A stretch of 31,761 nucleotides of DNA from a virus. Shown piece after piece: positions 22,542 to 30,346 of the stretch. Below the pieces are notes generated by a model. It saw only the letters and a program-made list of their open reading frames with translations. It was not told the origin of the DNA and searched no databases. The position numbers and the translations under genes are program-made. The first letter of the stretch is position 1; each line of letters begins with the position of its first letter. The DNA lies in IMG/VR virus record IMGVR_UViG_3300028394_000218, positions 1-31,761 of that record. One strand, written 5' to 3'.

Positions 22542-23923
22542 TGGCGGTTAACACCAATATTGTTTTTCCGCAGTCGCCGTTTTTGGATGGGACTACGGGA
22601 AGACCCGCACGAGAGTGGATAGTTTGGCTTCAATATCCTCAAGTTGTTTCAATTAACCTTGCAAACGCCCTTAGTGTGTCTTCCGGCGGTACGGGGTCAA
22701 GTGCCATCCCTACCAATGGTCAAACGCTAATTGGTAACGGTACGGCTTATGTGGCGGCAAATATTACTCCCGATTTGGGAATAGACATAACCAATGGTTC
22801 CGGCTCAATCACCATCAAGAACACTGGCGTTTTGTCGTTCAATGCCGGAACAACGGGGTTAACCCCTAGTTCTGCCGCTACGGGTGTAGTCACATTGGCG
22901 GGCACTCTAAACGTAACAAACGGTGGAACGGGCATTACTGCGGTTCCGCTTGGCAATTTGGTGTTTGGTAATACTTCAACCCAATTAGCTTACGACCCTG
23001 AACTGTACTGGAGTTCAACCTTAAAAGACCTTCAAGTTGTTACGTTGTCTTCTAACGTCAAGCGGTCATTTACGGCATTAAGCGCAACGGCATCAATGTC
23101 AATGGGGATTGATTCGGTCAATCAAGGGTTTTTGTATTCTCAAAATTCCATGTTGGGATACACAAACAACACCGAAAAATTTCGTGTCGATACGGCGGGC
23201 AACTTTGGTATTGGTACGGCATTGGCTTACCAATACGGCAAGTTAACCGTTTTTGGTGGAAATACAACTTCGGTCTTTCATCTCTCAACAGGACAAACAA
23301 ACTTTAAAGCGGTTGCTGACCTTGCGGCATTGTCTACAACCGTGGGTTATGGGTTTTGGTCTACGTTTGGAAGCGGAACGGATTACGTTCCTAGACGCTC
23401 TGCGGACATTTATTCTGGATTTAATGGCGGCACTTGGGGCACTGAGTACCTTACGTTCGGCGTGGGTTATGGCGGGTCTAACAACAATGCCGCCAACATC
23501 ACAACCGAGCAATTAAGAATAAATGCCAACGGTGCGGTTTCTTGGGGGTCTAGCGGCACGAACTACGGCGTGTCGGGGCAACTCCTCATGTCCGGTGGAA
23601 ACGCCCCTCCTGTCTGGCAACAAAGCCTGTATTACGATACGGGGCCACATACTTTACAAAACGTCACATTGGGAACAGGCGTTTATCAAGCGTTTACCGC
23701 TTTGAATGCCGGAGCATATACGGCGGTTGGGATTGATGCTTACAACAACTCATTCCTGACGGCTCAAAATGATTTTGTGTTGAACGCGGGTGGTGCGGAA
23801 AGAATCCACGTTACGGCGGGTGGTGCGTTTTACTGGAATGGAACATTGGGCGCTTCTGGCTCATTTGTCGCTACGGGTAAAACGGTAACCGTTTCTTATG
23901 GAATTATTACGTCAATTGTATGA
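22541..23923 (+). CDS. second fibre-like structural protein
   Basis: 460 residues. The short N-terminus VFPQSPFLDGTTGRPAREWI (with VWLQYPQ) looks like an attachment segment. It is followed by GGTG modules like those of the main fibre (ANALSVSSGGTGSSAIPTNG; LNVTNGGTGITAVPLGNLVF), then beta-rich domains with a repeated pattern (LQVVTLSSNVKRSFTALSAT and LQNVTLGTGVYQAFTALNAG) and two repeats of ERIHVTAGG / TEKFRVDTAGNFGIG type. It sits where P22 has its tail needle gene (after gp10), but has no coiled coil, so it is not a needle homologue by sequence. A fibre or tail-tip role is inferred. Confidence 0.65.
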   Translation: MAVNTNIVFPQSPFLDGTTGRPAREWIVWLQYPQVVSINLANALSVSSGGTGSSAIPTNGQTLIGNGTAYVAANITPDLGIDITNGSGSITIKNTGVLSFNAGTTGLTPSSAATGVVTLAGTLNVTNGGTGITAVPLGNLVFGNTSTQLAYDPELYWSSTLKDLQVVTLSSNVKRSFTALSATASMSMGIDSVNQGFLYSQNSMLGYTNNTEKFRVDTAGNFGIGTALAYQYGKLTVFGGNTTSVFHLSTGQTNFKAVADLAALSTTVGYGFWSTFGSGTDYVPRRSADIYSGFNGGTWGTEYLTFGVGYGGSNNNAANITTEQLRINANGAVSWGSSGTNYGVSGQLLMSGGNAPPVWQQSLYYDTGPHTLQNVTLGTGVYQAFTALNAGAYTAVGIDAYNNSFLTAQNDFVLNAGGAERIHVTAGGAFYWNGTLGASGSFVATGKTVTVSYGIITSIV

Positions 23924-24372
23924 ACGAATTAGACCTTCCGACCCATGTAAGCCGAGAGCAAATTGAGCGTCTTCAGTCTGAAATGGTGGCTATGCCCCAA
24001 GCGGAACTGACTACGGAGCATCACTTTAGCCCTGGGATGTACATGAGAAAGGTATTTCGACCTGCTGGCACATTGATTGTGGGAAAAGTTCATAAAGAAC
24101 CCCACTTTTTTTTATGTGCAAAAGGGGAGATAATTGCATGGACGGAAAACGGAATGAAAAAGCTACAGGCAGGGGATGTTATTGAATCCAAGCCTGGCAC
24201 AAAGCGGGTCACTTTGGCTGTAACTGACGCAATTGGCGTTACGATTCACAGAACTGAGAAGACCGATCTTGATGAGATTGAGGCGGAATTGATTGAACCT
24301 GATTCAATGGCTTTATTTGATTCATCAAACAAATTAAAAGTATCGTTGGATTTACAGAAACTGGAGAATTAA
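23920..24372 (+). CDS. cupin-fold protein in the tail gene cluster
   Basis: 150 residues, coupled to the fibre-like gene by ATGA. The middle (YMRKVFRPAGTLIVGKVHKE, then PHFFLCAKGEIIAWTENGMK, KLQAGDVIESKPGTKRVTLA) is a single beta-barrel cupin. It shows the G-x5-H-x3-H first motif (GKVHKEPHF, with H92-type histidines), a KG-E turn, and the second motif P-G-x-K-R. Two histidines could bind a metal. The N-terminal EQIERLQSEMVAMPQ and acidic C-terminus are helical. Cupins of this type recur in phage tail clusters, but whether they act on glycans or are structural is unknown. Confidence 0.75.
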   Translation: MNELDLPTHVSREQIERLQSEMVAMPQAELTTEHHFSPGMYMRKVFRPAGTLIVGKVHKEPHFFLCAKGEIIAWTENGMKKLQAGDVIESKPGTKRVTLAVTDAIGVTIHRTEKTDLDEIEAELIEPDSMALFDSSNKLKVSLDLQKLEN

Positions 24373-24373
24373 T

Positions 24374-25069
24374 ATGACATGGGTAGCAACAGCAATTGCG
24401 GTATCGGCTGGCGCAAATCTTCTTGGCGCAAGTATGCAATCTAAAGCTGCCTCAAGCGCGGCAGATAAACAATCAGAGGCTGCTCGATATGCGGCTGATC
24501 TTCAGCAAAAGCAATTTAATTTAATTAATGAGCAGCAAGGGCCTTACCGACAGGCGGGTTATTCTGCGCTAAATGAAATAGGCAAGCAAATGCCTTATTT
24601 TACGCATCAGGTAACGGCTGAAGACTTAAGATCAATGCCAGGCTTTACCTTTGGCCTTGAGCAAGGCGTTGGCGCTAATAAACAAATGGGTAACGTGGGC
24701 GGCGGTGGAAGCAACATTACCCGAGGCGCTGAAAAGTTTGCTACGGACTACGCCACAAACGTGGGTCTGCCTCAGTACATTAGTCAACGTCAAGGCATTT
24801 ACAACACCTTGGCGGGGATTGCGGGGATTGGTCAAACCGGACAAACTCAAGTCAACCAAGCGGGTATGAATGCGGCCTCAAACATAGGCGGTGCTGGTAT
24901 GGCGGGTGCGGGTTATCAAGCGGCGGGTCAAATTGCTGGCGCTAATGCTTACAGTGGCGCTTTAAGTAACATGGGCAATGCCGGAATGATGTATAGCTTA
25001 ATGCAACCAAAAACACCAGCAGGTTATGGAAATGTTGTTCCAAATAGTTACATGAGTGATATTGGATAA
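24374..25069 (+). CDS. DNA ejection protein, gp7 position
   Basis: 231 residues. A hydrophobic Ala/Gly-rich N-terminus (WVATAIAVSAGANLLGASMQ) is followed by a charged helix (KAASSAADKQSEAARYAADL, QQKQFNLINEQQGPYRQAGY), then PGFTFGLEQGV and a C-terminal half of Ala/Gly/Asn repeats (AASNIGGAGMAGAGYQAAGQ). This architecture, with QQxxQ-GPYRxAG and PGF-FGL-QG, is found in phage DNA transfer proteins encoded after tail genes. It probably leaves the virion with the DNA to help form the trans-envelope channel. In P22 the equivalent first ejection gene is gp7. Sequence identity to gp7 is not claimed. Confidence 0.75.
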   Translation: MTWVATAIAVSAGANLLGASMQSKAASSAADKQSEAARYAADLQQKQFNLINEQQGPYRQAGYSALNEIGKQMPYFTHQVTAEDLRSMPGFTFGLEQGVGANKQMGNVGGGGSNITRGAEKFATDYATNVGLPQYISQRQGIYNTLAGIAGIGQTGQTQVNQAGMNAASNIGGAGMAGAGYQAAGQIAGANAYSGALSNMGNAGMMYSLMQPKTPAGYGNVVPNSYMSDIG

Positions 25070-25072
25070 ATT

Positions 25073-26509
25073 ATGGCTGAATTAAATTTTCCAACTGCCG
25101 CTGCTGCTGGTATTAAACCAACGCCTCAAATGTCGCTTATGGATATGCTGAACATGGCAAGGGGCGTTCAGTCCTATCAGCAAAGCCAGCAGATGAACCC
25201 TATTGAGTTGCAAAAAGCTCAAGCGGAATTAAGCAAATATCAAGCGTTGTCGCCTTTAGATATTGAAAAAGCAACGGCTGAAACTAAAGTTGCAACGCAA
25301 ACTGCGCCAACACGAATTGAAGCACAACGGTTTGCCACAGAAACCGCTGGTGTTGGTACTGAATCGGCAAAGATGAAGTTTGCCAACGAACAAAGTACAG
25401 CAATTTCTAACCGTTTAACAGGATTGATTAACAATCCTTTAGTAATTGCTTCACAGGAAAACCCTCAAGCAGTCAATAAAGATCAATTAGCTAGTACTCT
25501 TAAAAAGTATGCTGAAGAACAAGCCAAGGCTTTAGGCATTCCCAAGGAACAAGCCGATAAATTGATTGAGCCTTATCTTGAACAAGCAACAACAAACACT
25601 GCTGGTTTACGTCAGTTCTTAAAAGAAAAACTGTTAACTACTTTAGATCAAAGTGCTCGCCTTGGTGCAATTGAGCCTAAAGGTCTTGGTGTTACCACTG
25701 GTGTGGGTGGCTATACAGTGCAGACGGGGCAATTTGGCACTCAACAACCTGGGCAAATATTGCCTGGTACTGCTTATGAATCTCAAATTCCTACTGGAAC
25801 AGCAATTACATTGGGTGAGGGTAATCCTTACGGTTTGCCTGTTGGAACTCAAATTCTTAAACCGCCAGTTTCACAAACTCCACAAAATGCTGGCCCCACA
25901 ATTGGCGCTTTGGCTCCACAAGTTGCAAGCACAATAGCGGCTAACACCGCTGTTGCAAATGAAGATTGGAAACAAACAACGGCGGCGGCTCAAACAGCAC
26001 CGCAACGTATTGCCACATTCCAAAACATCAAAAAACTTGCTCCAGAAAGTTTTACTGCTGTGGGCGGGGAAAAGAAAGCATTGGCATCAGGTATTGCTAA
26101 TGCGCTTGGAATCTCTGCTTATGAGGCTGAAAACACAGCCACTCAAGAGTTAATTAAAAATACCAAATTGCTTGCTATTGCTGGCGGCAATACGGATGCG
26201 GCTCGTCAATTGGCTGAAGCGGCTAATCCAAATAACAAGATGAATGTCCCTGCAATCAAGAACATTGCAGATATGATGATTGGCGTTGAAAAGATGAACC
26301 TTGCAAGGCAAAAGTATTTGGCTTCTGCTCGTGACAATCCATCAACTTATCAACAAAAGATGCAAGAATTCATACCGTTTATGGATTCTCGCTTGTATCA
26401 AGAAATGACAGCAGAAGACGTAAAGAAATTAAAATCTTCAATGTCTGCTAATGAACAAGCGGAAATTAGTGCAAAGATTAAAAAAGCGCGGCAACTGGGG
26501 ATTCTTTAA
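25073..26509 (+). CDS. putative ejection protein, gp20 position
   Basis: 478 residues, mostly helical and rich in Q, A, T and E. Early segments (MSLMDMLNMARGVQSYQQSQ, QMNPIELQKAQAELSKYQAL, PLDIEKATAETKVATQTAPT) are coiled-coil-like. A disordered Gly/Pro/Thr middle (GVTTGVGGYTVQTGQFGTQQ) is followed by a helical C-terminus. The position between the gp7-like and M15-bearing genes matches the P22 gp7-gp20-gp16 order. Its stop overlaps the next ATG (TAATG). The role is inferred from order and composition; there is no recognisable catalytic motif. Confidence 0.65.
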   Translation: MAELNFPTAAAAGIKPTPQMSLMDMLNMARGVQSYQQSQQMNPIELQKAQAELSKYQALSPLDIEKATAETKVATQTAPTRIEAQRFATETAGVGTESAKMKFANEQSTAISNRLTGLINNPLVIASQENPQAVNKDQLASTLKKYAEEQAKALGIPKEQADKLIEPYLEQATTNTAGLRQFLKEKLLTTLDQSARLGAIEPKGLGVTTGVGGYTVQTGQFGTQQPGQILPGTAYESQIPTGTAITLGEGNPYGLPVGTQILKPPVSQTPQNAGPTIGALAPQVASTIAANTAVANEDWKQTTAAAQTAPQRIATFQNIKKLAPESFTAVGGEKKALASGIANALGISAYEAENTATQELIKNTKLLAIAGGNTDAARQLAEAANPNNKMNVPAIKNIADMMIGVEKMNLARQKYLASARDNPSTYQQKMQEFIPFMDSRLYQEMTAEDVKKLKSSMSANEQAEISAKIKKARQLGIL

Positions 26510-28767
26510 TGGCAACACTAGCTGATCTTTGGGAAACTGAAGCCCCTGCCAAAGGTGGCTTAAACGCTGATTTATCCACTAAGTTGGATGAAGCAAAAGC
26601 GGCTTACAAAAAAGAGTTTGGCAAAGATTTGCCGATTACTAGCGGTTTTCGCACAATGGCTGAACAACAACGGTTGTTTGATGCTCGTAAATCAAACCCT
26701 AATTTGGTAGCGGCTCCAGGCACAAGTTTGCATGAAACTGGTGATGCTGTTGATATTTCATCAAAAGTGCCTAATGATTTTTTAGCGCGATTTGGGTTGC
26801 ATCGTCCATTAGGGGCAAAAGACCCTGTTCACGTTACTTTGATGCCGCAAAAATCTGAAGGCAACACATTGGCTGATTTGTGGGATAAGACCCCAACAAC
26901 ACAACCAACACAACCAACACAGACCACACAACAACCAGAGCAACCTGGCATTTTGCAACGTGTTCTGCAAGCTAAACAAGACATTCCGTCTTTCTTGGCA
27001 TCTGCTGCTGATGTTGTTGCTAGCGCTCCATCAGCTATTGCAAGTACTGTTGGTTATGGTGCTGGTCGCTTATTTGGTTTGTCTCCTGATGAAGCCACCG
27101 CCGCATCCCAAATGGTTGCACAACCTTTAGCTCAACCCGTAGGCCGAGCAACTGGTTTAGCCAAGACACAAGGTTATAAACAAGCGGCTCCAACTCAATT
27201 GATGGAGTACATTGGTAAGAATATTGGTGAGGGCGCTCAATCTATTGCCCAAAAATTTGGTGTCCCTGTTGCTGACGTTGAGAACGCAATAAATGCGGCA
27301 ATGATGGCGGGTGGTGCAGTAGCGCCTAAAGTTGTCCGAGGTGTAAAGGCTGCCGCTGCTGAATTGCAACCACAAATGCAAGCTCAATTTGAAGCCAAAG
27401 GCGGGATGCGTTCAGGTGGTGCGGCGGCGGCAACCAATGAATCTACAATTCAAGCAGCTATTTTGGCATCTAGTCCTGAACTTCAGGCGGTGGTTAAAAA
27501 CATCCCTGTTGATAAAGTCAATATGCCAACATTGATGCGGCACATTGAAGCAGATTCTTTGGGCATCCGTTTGACTGAAGGGCAAGCCACTGGCGATATT
27601 GTTAAGCTCTCAAACGAAATGAACCGCAGGGGCCGTGACCCTGAACTGGCTAATCGTTTTAAAGAACAAAACAATCAACTGGTTGAAAAAATTGGTGAGA
27701 TTCGCCAAACCGCTGCTCCTGATGTTTATGGCACTAAAACCATTGAAAACAGCCAAGGCGTGATTGACGCTTACAAAGTTTTGGACAAAGAAAAAACCAC
27801 AGTCATCCGTGATGCCTATAAAGCATTGGAAGACGCAAACGGTGGGCAGTTTCCTGTTGATGGCGTGACTTTGGCTAAAAACGCTGAAACTTTGTTAGGC
27901 AAAAAACTAAAGACAGAATTTTTGCCTTCTTCCATTAAATCGCAATTGGATCGGTTTAAAGCTGGCGAGCCAATGACGTTTGAACAGTTTGAAGCTATGC
28001 GAACTAACCTTGCTGGAGAGGTTCGTAAAGCAGAACGTTCAGGGGACGGTAACGCAAAGATGGCATCAAGTCTTGTTTTGCAGTCTTTAGAGGATTTGCC
28101 TTTACAGCCTGGCGCTGCCGCTAACCTTAAACCAATTGCAGACAAAGCAAGAAGCCTTGCCAAGCAACGTTTTGATATGCTGAAAAAAGACCCCGCTTAT
28201 CGGGCGGCGGTTGATGATTCTGTTCCGGCTGATAAGTTTATTGACAAATTTGTTATCAAGGGCGTTAACAAAAACCTTGAAACAATGGTCGATCATTTGG
28301 GTCGTGGTTCTGAAGCACAGCAACACATGGCTGCTGGCACAGTTAACTGGCTCAGAGACAAAGCGGGTATTGTTGATGAAACAGGAAACTTTGCTCAATC
28401 TGGATACAACAAAGCGTTGCAAGAGTTGGACAAAAACAAAAAGCTCAATTTAATTTTTGATCCTGAATCAAACATGAAACTTAAAACTTTGGGTAATGTG
28501 GCTCGATATACTCAAGCGCAACCTAAAGGTACTTTTATAAACAACTCCAACACATTGGTTGGCTCACTTGCTGAAAGAGCAAGCCAAGGCGTTGCTATGG
28601 GCGTTGAAAAAGGCTTGAACGTAGCTGTGCCAGGTTTGCAACTTGGAACTTCTGTTATGGAAATGAGAGCAAGACGAGCCTTAGAAGCGCAAACCAAAAA
28701 AGCACTTGAAACTGGCGCTGGTATTAAATCTGGCAAGACCAAACTTGAAGATGTGGGGAAAGAATAA
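26509..28767 (+). CDS. large ejection protein with N-terminal M15-type peptidase domain
   Basis: 752 residues. Residues 15-112 resemble the VanY/M15 zinc D,D-peptidase fold: ITSGFRTMAEQQRLFDAR near 43-60, then TSLHETGDAVDIS at 72-84 with H75 and D82, and DPVHVTLM at 105-112 with H108 as the third zinc ligand. This would cut peptide cross-bridges of peptidoglycan during DNA entry. A Thr/Gln/Pro linker (127-145) leads to a long helical Ala-rich body with no named family, consistent with a pilot protein ejected into the cell. TLADLW occurs at 3-8 and again at 120-125, flanking the domain. Its position matches P22 gp16. Confidence 0.8.
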   Translation: MATLADLWETEAPAKGGLNADLSTKLDEAKAAYKKEFGKDLPITSGFRTMAEQQRLFDARKSNPNLVAAPGTSLHETGDAVDISSKVPNDFLARFGLHRPLGAKDPVHVTLMPQKSEGNTLADLWDKTPTTQPTQPTQTTQQPEQPGILQRVLQAKQDIPSFLASAADVVASAPSAIASTVGYGAGRLFGLSPDEATAASQMVAQPLAQPVGRATGLAKTQGYKQAAPTQLMEYIGKNIGEGAQSIAQKFGVPVADVENAINAAMMAGGAVAPKVVRGVKAAAAELQPQMQAQFEAKGGMRSGGAAAATNESTIQAAILASSPELQAVVKNIPVDKVNMPTLMRHIEADSLGIRLTEGQATGDIVKLSNEMNRRGRDPELANRFKEQNNQLVEKIGEIRQTAAPDVYGTKTIENSQGVIDAYKVLDKEKTTVIRDAYKALEDANGGQFPVDGVTLAKNAETLLGKKLKTEFLPSSIKSQLDRFKAGEPMTFEQFEAMRTNLAGEVRKAERSGDGNAKMASSLVLQSLEDLPLQPGAAANLKPIADKARSLAKQRFDMLKKDPAYRAAVDDSVPADKFIDKFVIKGVNKNLETMVDHLGRGSEAQQHMAAGTVNWLRDKAGIVDETGNFAQSGYNKALQELDKNKKLNLIFDPESNMKLKTLGNVARYTQAQPKGTFINNSNTLVGSLAERASQGVAMGVEKGLNVAVPGLQLGTSVMEMRARRALEAQTKKALETGAGIKSGKTKLEDVGKE

Positions 28768-28988
28768 TGGAAACCCAACAACTATTTAACATAGCCGTGG
28801 GCTTAGTTGCTTTTTTTGGTGGATGGGTGCTTAACAACATTACCAAAGCCATTGAGCGTCTTGACATAGACGTTAGGGCAATGCCAACTACATACGTGTC
28901 CAAGGACGACTACCGCCGAGACATTGACGATATTAAAGAAATGCTTGGCAAAATCTTTGACAAGCTAGATGCAAAGGTAGACAAATGA
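28767..28988 (+). CDS. small membrane/coiled-coil lysis-cassette protein
   Basis: 73 residues starting by TAATG overlap. One hydrophobic segment at about 5-24 (QLFNIAVGLVAFFGGWVLNN) is followed by a charged helical region (SKDDYRRDIDDIKEMLGKIF, DKLDAKVDK) that ends as a coiled coil. Such proteins lie next to holin and endolysin genes in many phages and may act as a hemolysin-like (XhlA type) holin partner or antiholin. No Rz/Rz1 spanin pair is evident nearby. The function is inferred from position and topology. Confidence 0.7.
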   Translation: METQQLFNIAVGLVAFFGGWVLNNITKAIERLDIDVRAMPTTYVSKDDYRRDIDDIKEMLGKIFDKLDAKVDK

Positions 28989-29392
28989 GCCTTGATCCCG
29001 TATCAGCATTGCTAGACATTGGCGGCAAAGTTATTGATCGGGTGTGGCCCGATCCGATACAGGCCGCCACTGCAAAGTTAGAACTTATTAAACTCCAGCA
29101 GTCGGGTGAATTAGCGGCTATGGCTGGGCAGTTGGAGATTAACAAGGTAGAGGCGGCAAGCGCCAGCGTGTTTGTTTCTGGCTGGAGGCCATTTATAGGT
29201 TGGGTATGCGGCGCGGCTTGCGCTTGGAATTGGATCGGATTAAAGATTGCTTTATTTGCGGCTGCATATTTTGAACATTCTTTGAATTTGGCCCCTGCTG
29301 ATTTGTCAGAGATGACCCCTGTGTTGATGGGTATGCTTGGCATTGGTGGCCTGCGTACAATTGAAAAGCTGAACGGCGTTGCCCGGACATGA
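28985..29392 (+). CDS. holin, 3-TM (GTA_holin-like)
   Basis: 135 residues. The N-terminal 60 are soluble and helical (DPVSALLDIGGKVIDRVWPD, then ATAKLELIKLQQSGELAAM). Next is GWRPFIGWVCGAACAWNWIG at 66-85, which enters two hydrophobic helices (about 68-83 and 84-98), then a third near 112-126 (PVLMGMLGIGGLRTIEKLNG). The KLEL-K-Q-SGELA and SGWRPFIGW signatures fit the GTA_holin_3TM family (former DUF3154). It would permeabilise the inner membrane to release the GH108 endolysin encoded next, whose start overlaps its stop as ATGA. Confidence 0.85.
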   Translation: MSLDPVSALLDIGGKVIDRVWPDPIQAATAKLELIKLQQSGELAAMAGQLEINKVEAASASVFVSGWRPFIGWVCGAACAWNWIGLKIALFAAAYFEHSLNLAPADLSEMTPVLMGMLGIGGLRTIEKLNGVART

Positions 29393-29898
29393 AAGAGAAT
29401 TTTTACAAAGCCCTTGCTGCCGTCCTTGTTCATGAAGGGGGGTACGTTTTTAACAAACTTGACCCAGGTGGCGAAACAAACCTTGGCTGTACAAAAGCAG
29501 TCTGGGAAGAGCATTGTGGTCACATGGTAGATACCAAAACAATGAAAGCCTTGACCCCTGCTGATGTTGGCCCACTTTACAAAACAAAGTATTGGGACAA
29601 AGTCAAAGGTGATGACTTGCCTAGCGGGGTTGATTACGTTATCTTTGATGCGGCTATAAACAGTGGCCCAGGTCGTGCCGCAAAGTGGCTACAAGCCTGT
29701 GTAAACGTGTATGCAGATGGCGTTATTGGCAATATGACAATACAAGCTGTACGAAATAAAGACCCTAAAGAACTTATCAACGATTACTGTGCATACCGTT
29801 TAGCCTATCTCAAAATGCTTCAAACATGGCAAACATTTGGTAAGGGGTGGGAGCGTAGAGTCAAAGAAGTTAATGCAACTGCATTACTGATGTCATAA
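29389..29898 (+). CDS. GH108 endolysin (N-acetylmuramidase)
   Basis: 169 residues in two parts. The GH108 (Glyco_hydro_108) domain covers about 1-90 and has FYKALAAVLVHEGGYVFNKL with catalytic E16 in the HEGGY motif, then PGGETNLGCTKAVWEEHC. The C-terminal peptidoglycan-binding-3-like part (about 95-165) includes VIFDAAINSGPGRAAKWLQA and CVNVYADGVIGNMTI. It is predicted to cleave the glycan strands of peptidoglycan. No signal peptide is seen, consistent with holin-dependent release. Intact and of normal length (160-180). Confidence 0.93.
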   Translation: MKENFYKALAAVLVHEGGYVFNKLDPGGETNLGCTKAVWEEHCGHMVDTKTMKALTPADVGPLYKTKYWDKVKGDDLPSGVDYVIFDAAINSGPGRAAKWLQACVNVYADGVIGNMTIQAVRNKDPKELINDYCAYRLAYLKMLQTWQTFGKGWERRVKEVNATALLMS

Positions 29899-29910
29899 CT
29901 GCGTCACAGT

Positions 29911-29929
29911 GAGCGTTTTCAATACGCTC
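29911..29929 (+). promoter_or_regulatory. hairpin directly before the GNAT start
   Basis: GAGCGT (29911-29916) and ACGCTC (29924-29929) are exact complements around a seven-base loop, ending immediately before the ATG at 29930. There is no Shine-Dalgarno for either the GTG at 29909 or this ATG, so initiation may be weak and dependent on the structure or on coupling to the endolysin. Confidence 0.45.
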
Positions 29930-30346
29930 ATGCTTAAACGTGTTGACATCCGCAAAGAATCTGTACAGACGAAATTGTCGGTACTTCAGAATAAGTGCCT
30001 ACCTTTTGATACGCCGTATGACACAAATTTTGGATCTTGGTGGATTGCTTCTCAAGATGGCGTGGATATTGGCTTTGCGGGGCTTGTGCGTACCGTTAGC
30101 TGGATTGATTGTGGGTATTTATGTCGTGCAGGTGTTGTTCCTACTGCTCGTGGACAGGGATTACAGAAAAAGCTTATCCATGTCCGACTTAGACAAGCAA
30201 AAACTCTTGGGTGGAAATGGGTCATAACTGATACAACAGATAATCCAGCGTCAGCTAACAGTTTGATTGCCACAGGTTTCAAATTGTTTCAACCAACGAA
30301 ACCTTGGGGTTTCAAAAACACGCTTTATTGGCGTAGGAAATTATGA
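29930..30346 (+). CDS. GNAT-family N-acetyltransferase
   Basis: About 138 residues from the ATG at 29930. A GTG at 29909 would add seven residues but has no better Shine-Dalgarno. Acetyl-CoA-binding motif A is RAGVVPTARGQGLQKKLIHV (66-85), with R-G-Q-G-L in the phosphate loop; motif B follows in DNPASANSLIATGFKLF. The substrate cannot be read from the sequence; phage GNATs may modify host proteins, small molecules or virion components. It lies 31 bases after the endolysin and overlaps the metallophosphoesterase gene. The hairpin just before the start may limit its translation. Confidence 0.85.
   Translation: MLKRVDIRKESVQTKLSVLQNKCLPFDTPYDTNFGSWWIASQDGVDIGFAGLVRTVSWIDCGYLCRAGVVPTARGQGLQKKLIHVRLRQAKTLGWKWVITDTTDNPASANSLIATGFKLFQPTKPWGFKNTLYWRRKL

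Noticed and set aside
28933-29523. 196-codon reverse-strand ORF across the holin and endolysin genes
   Set aside because: It opposes three firmly assigned overlapping lysis genes, and its translation shows no domain or coherent membrane topology.
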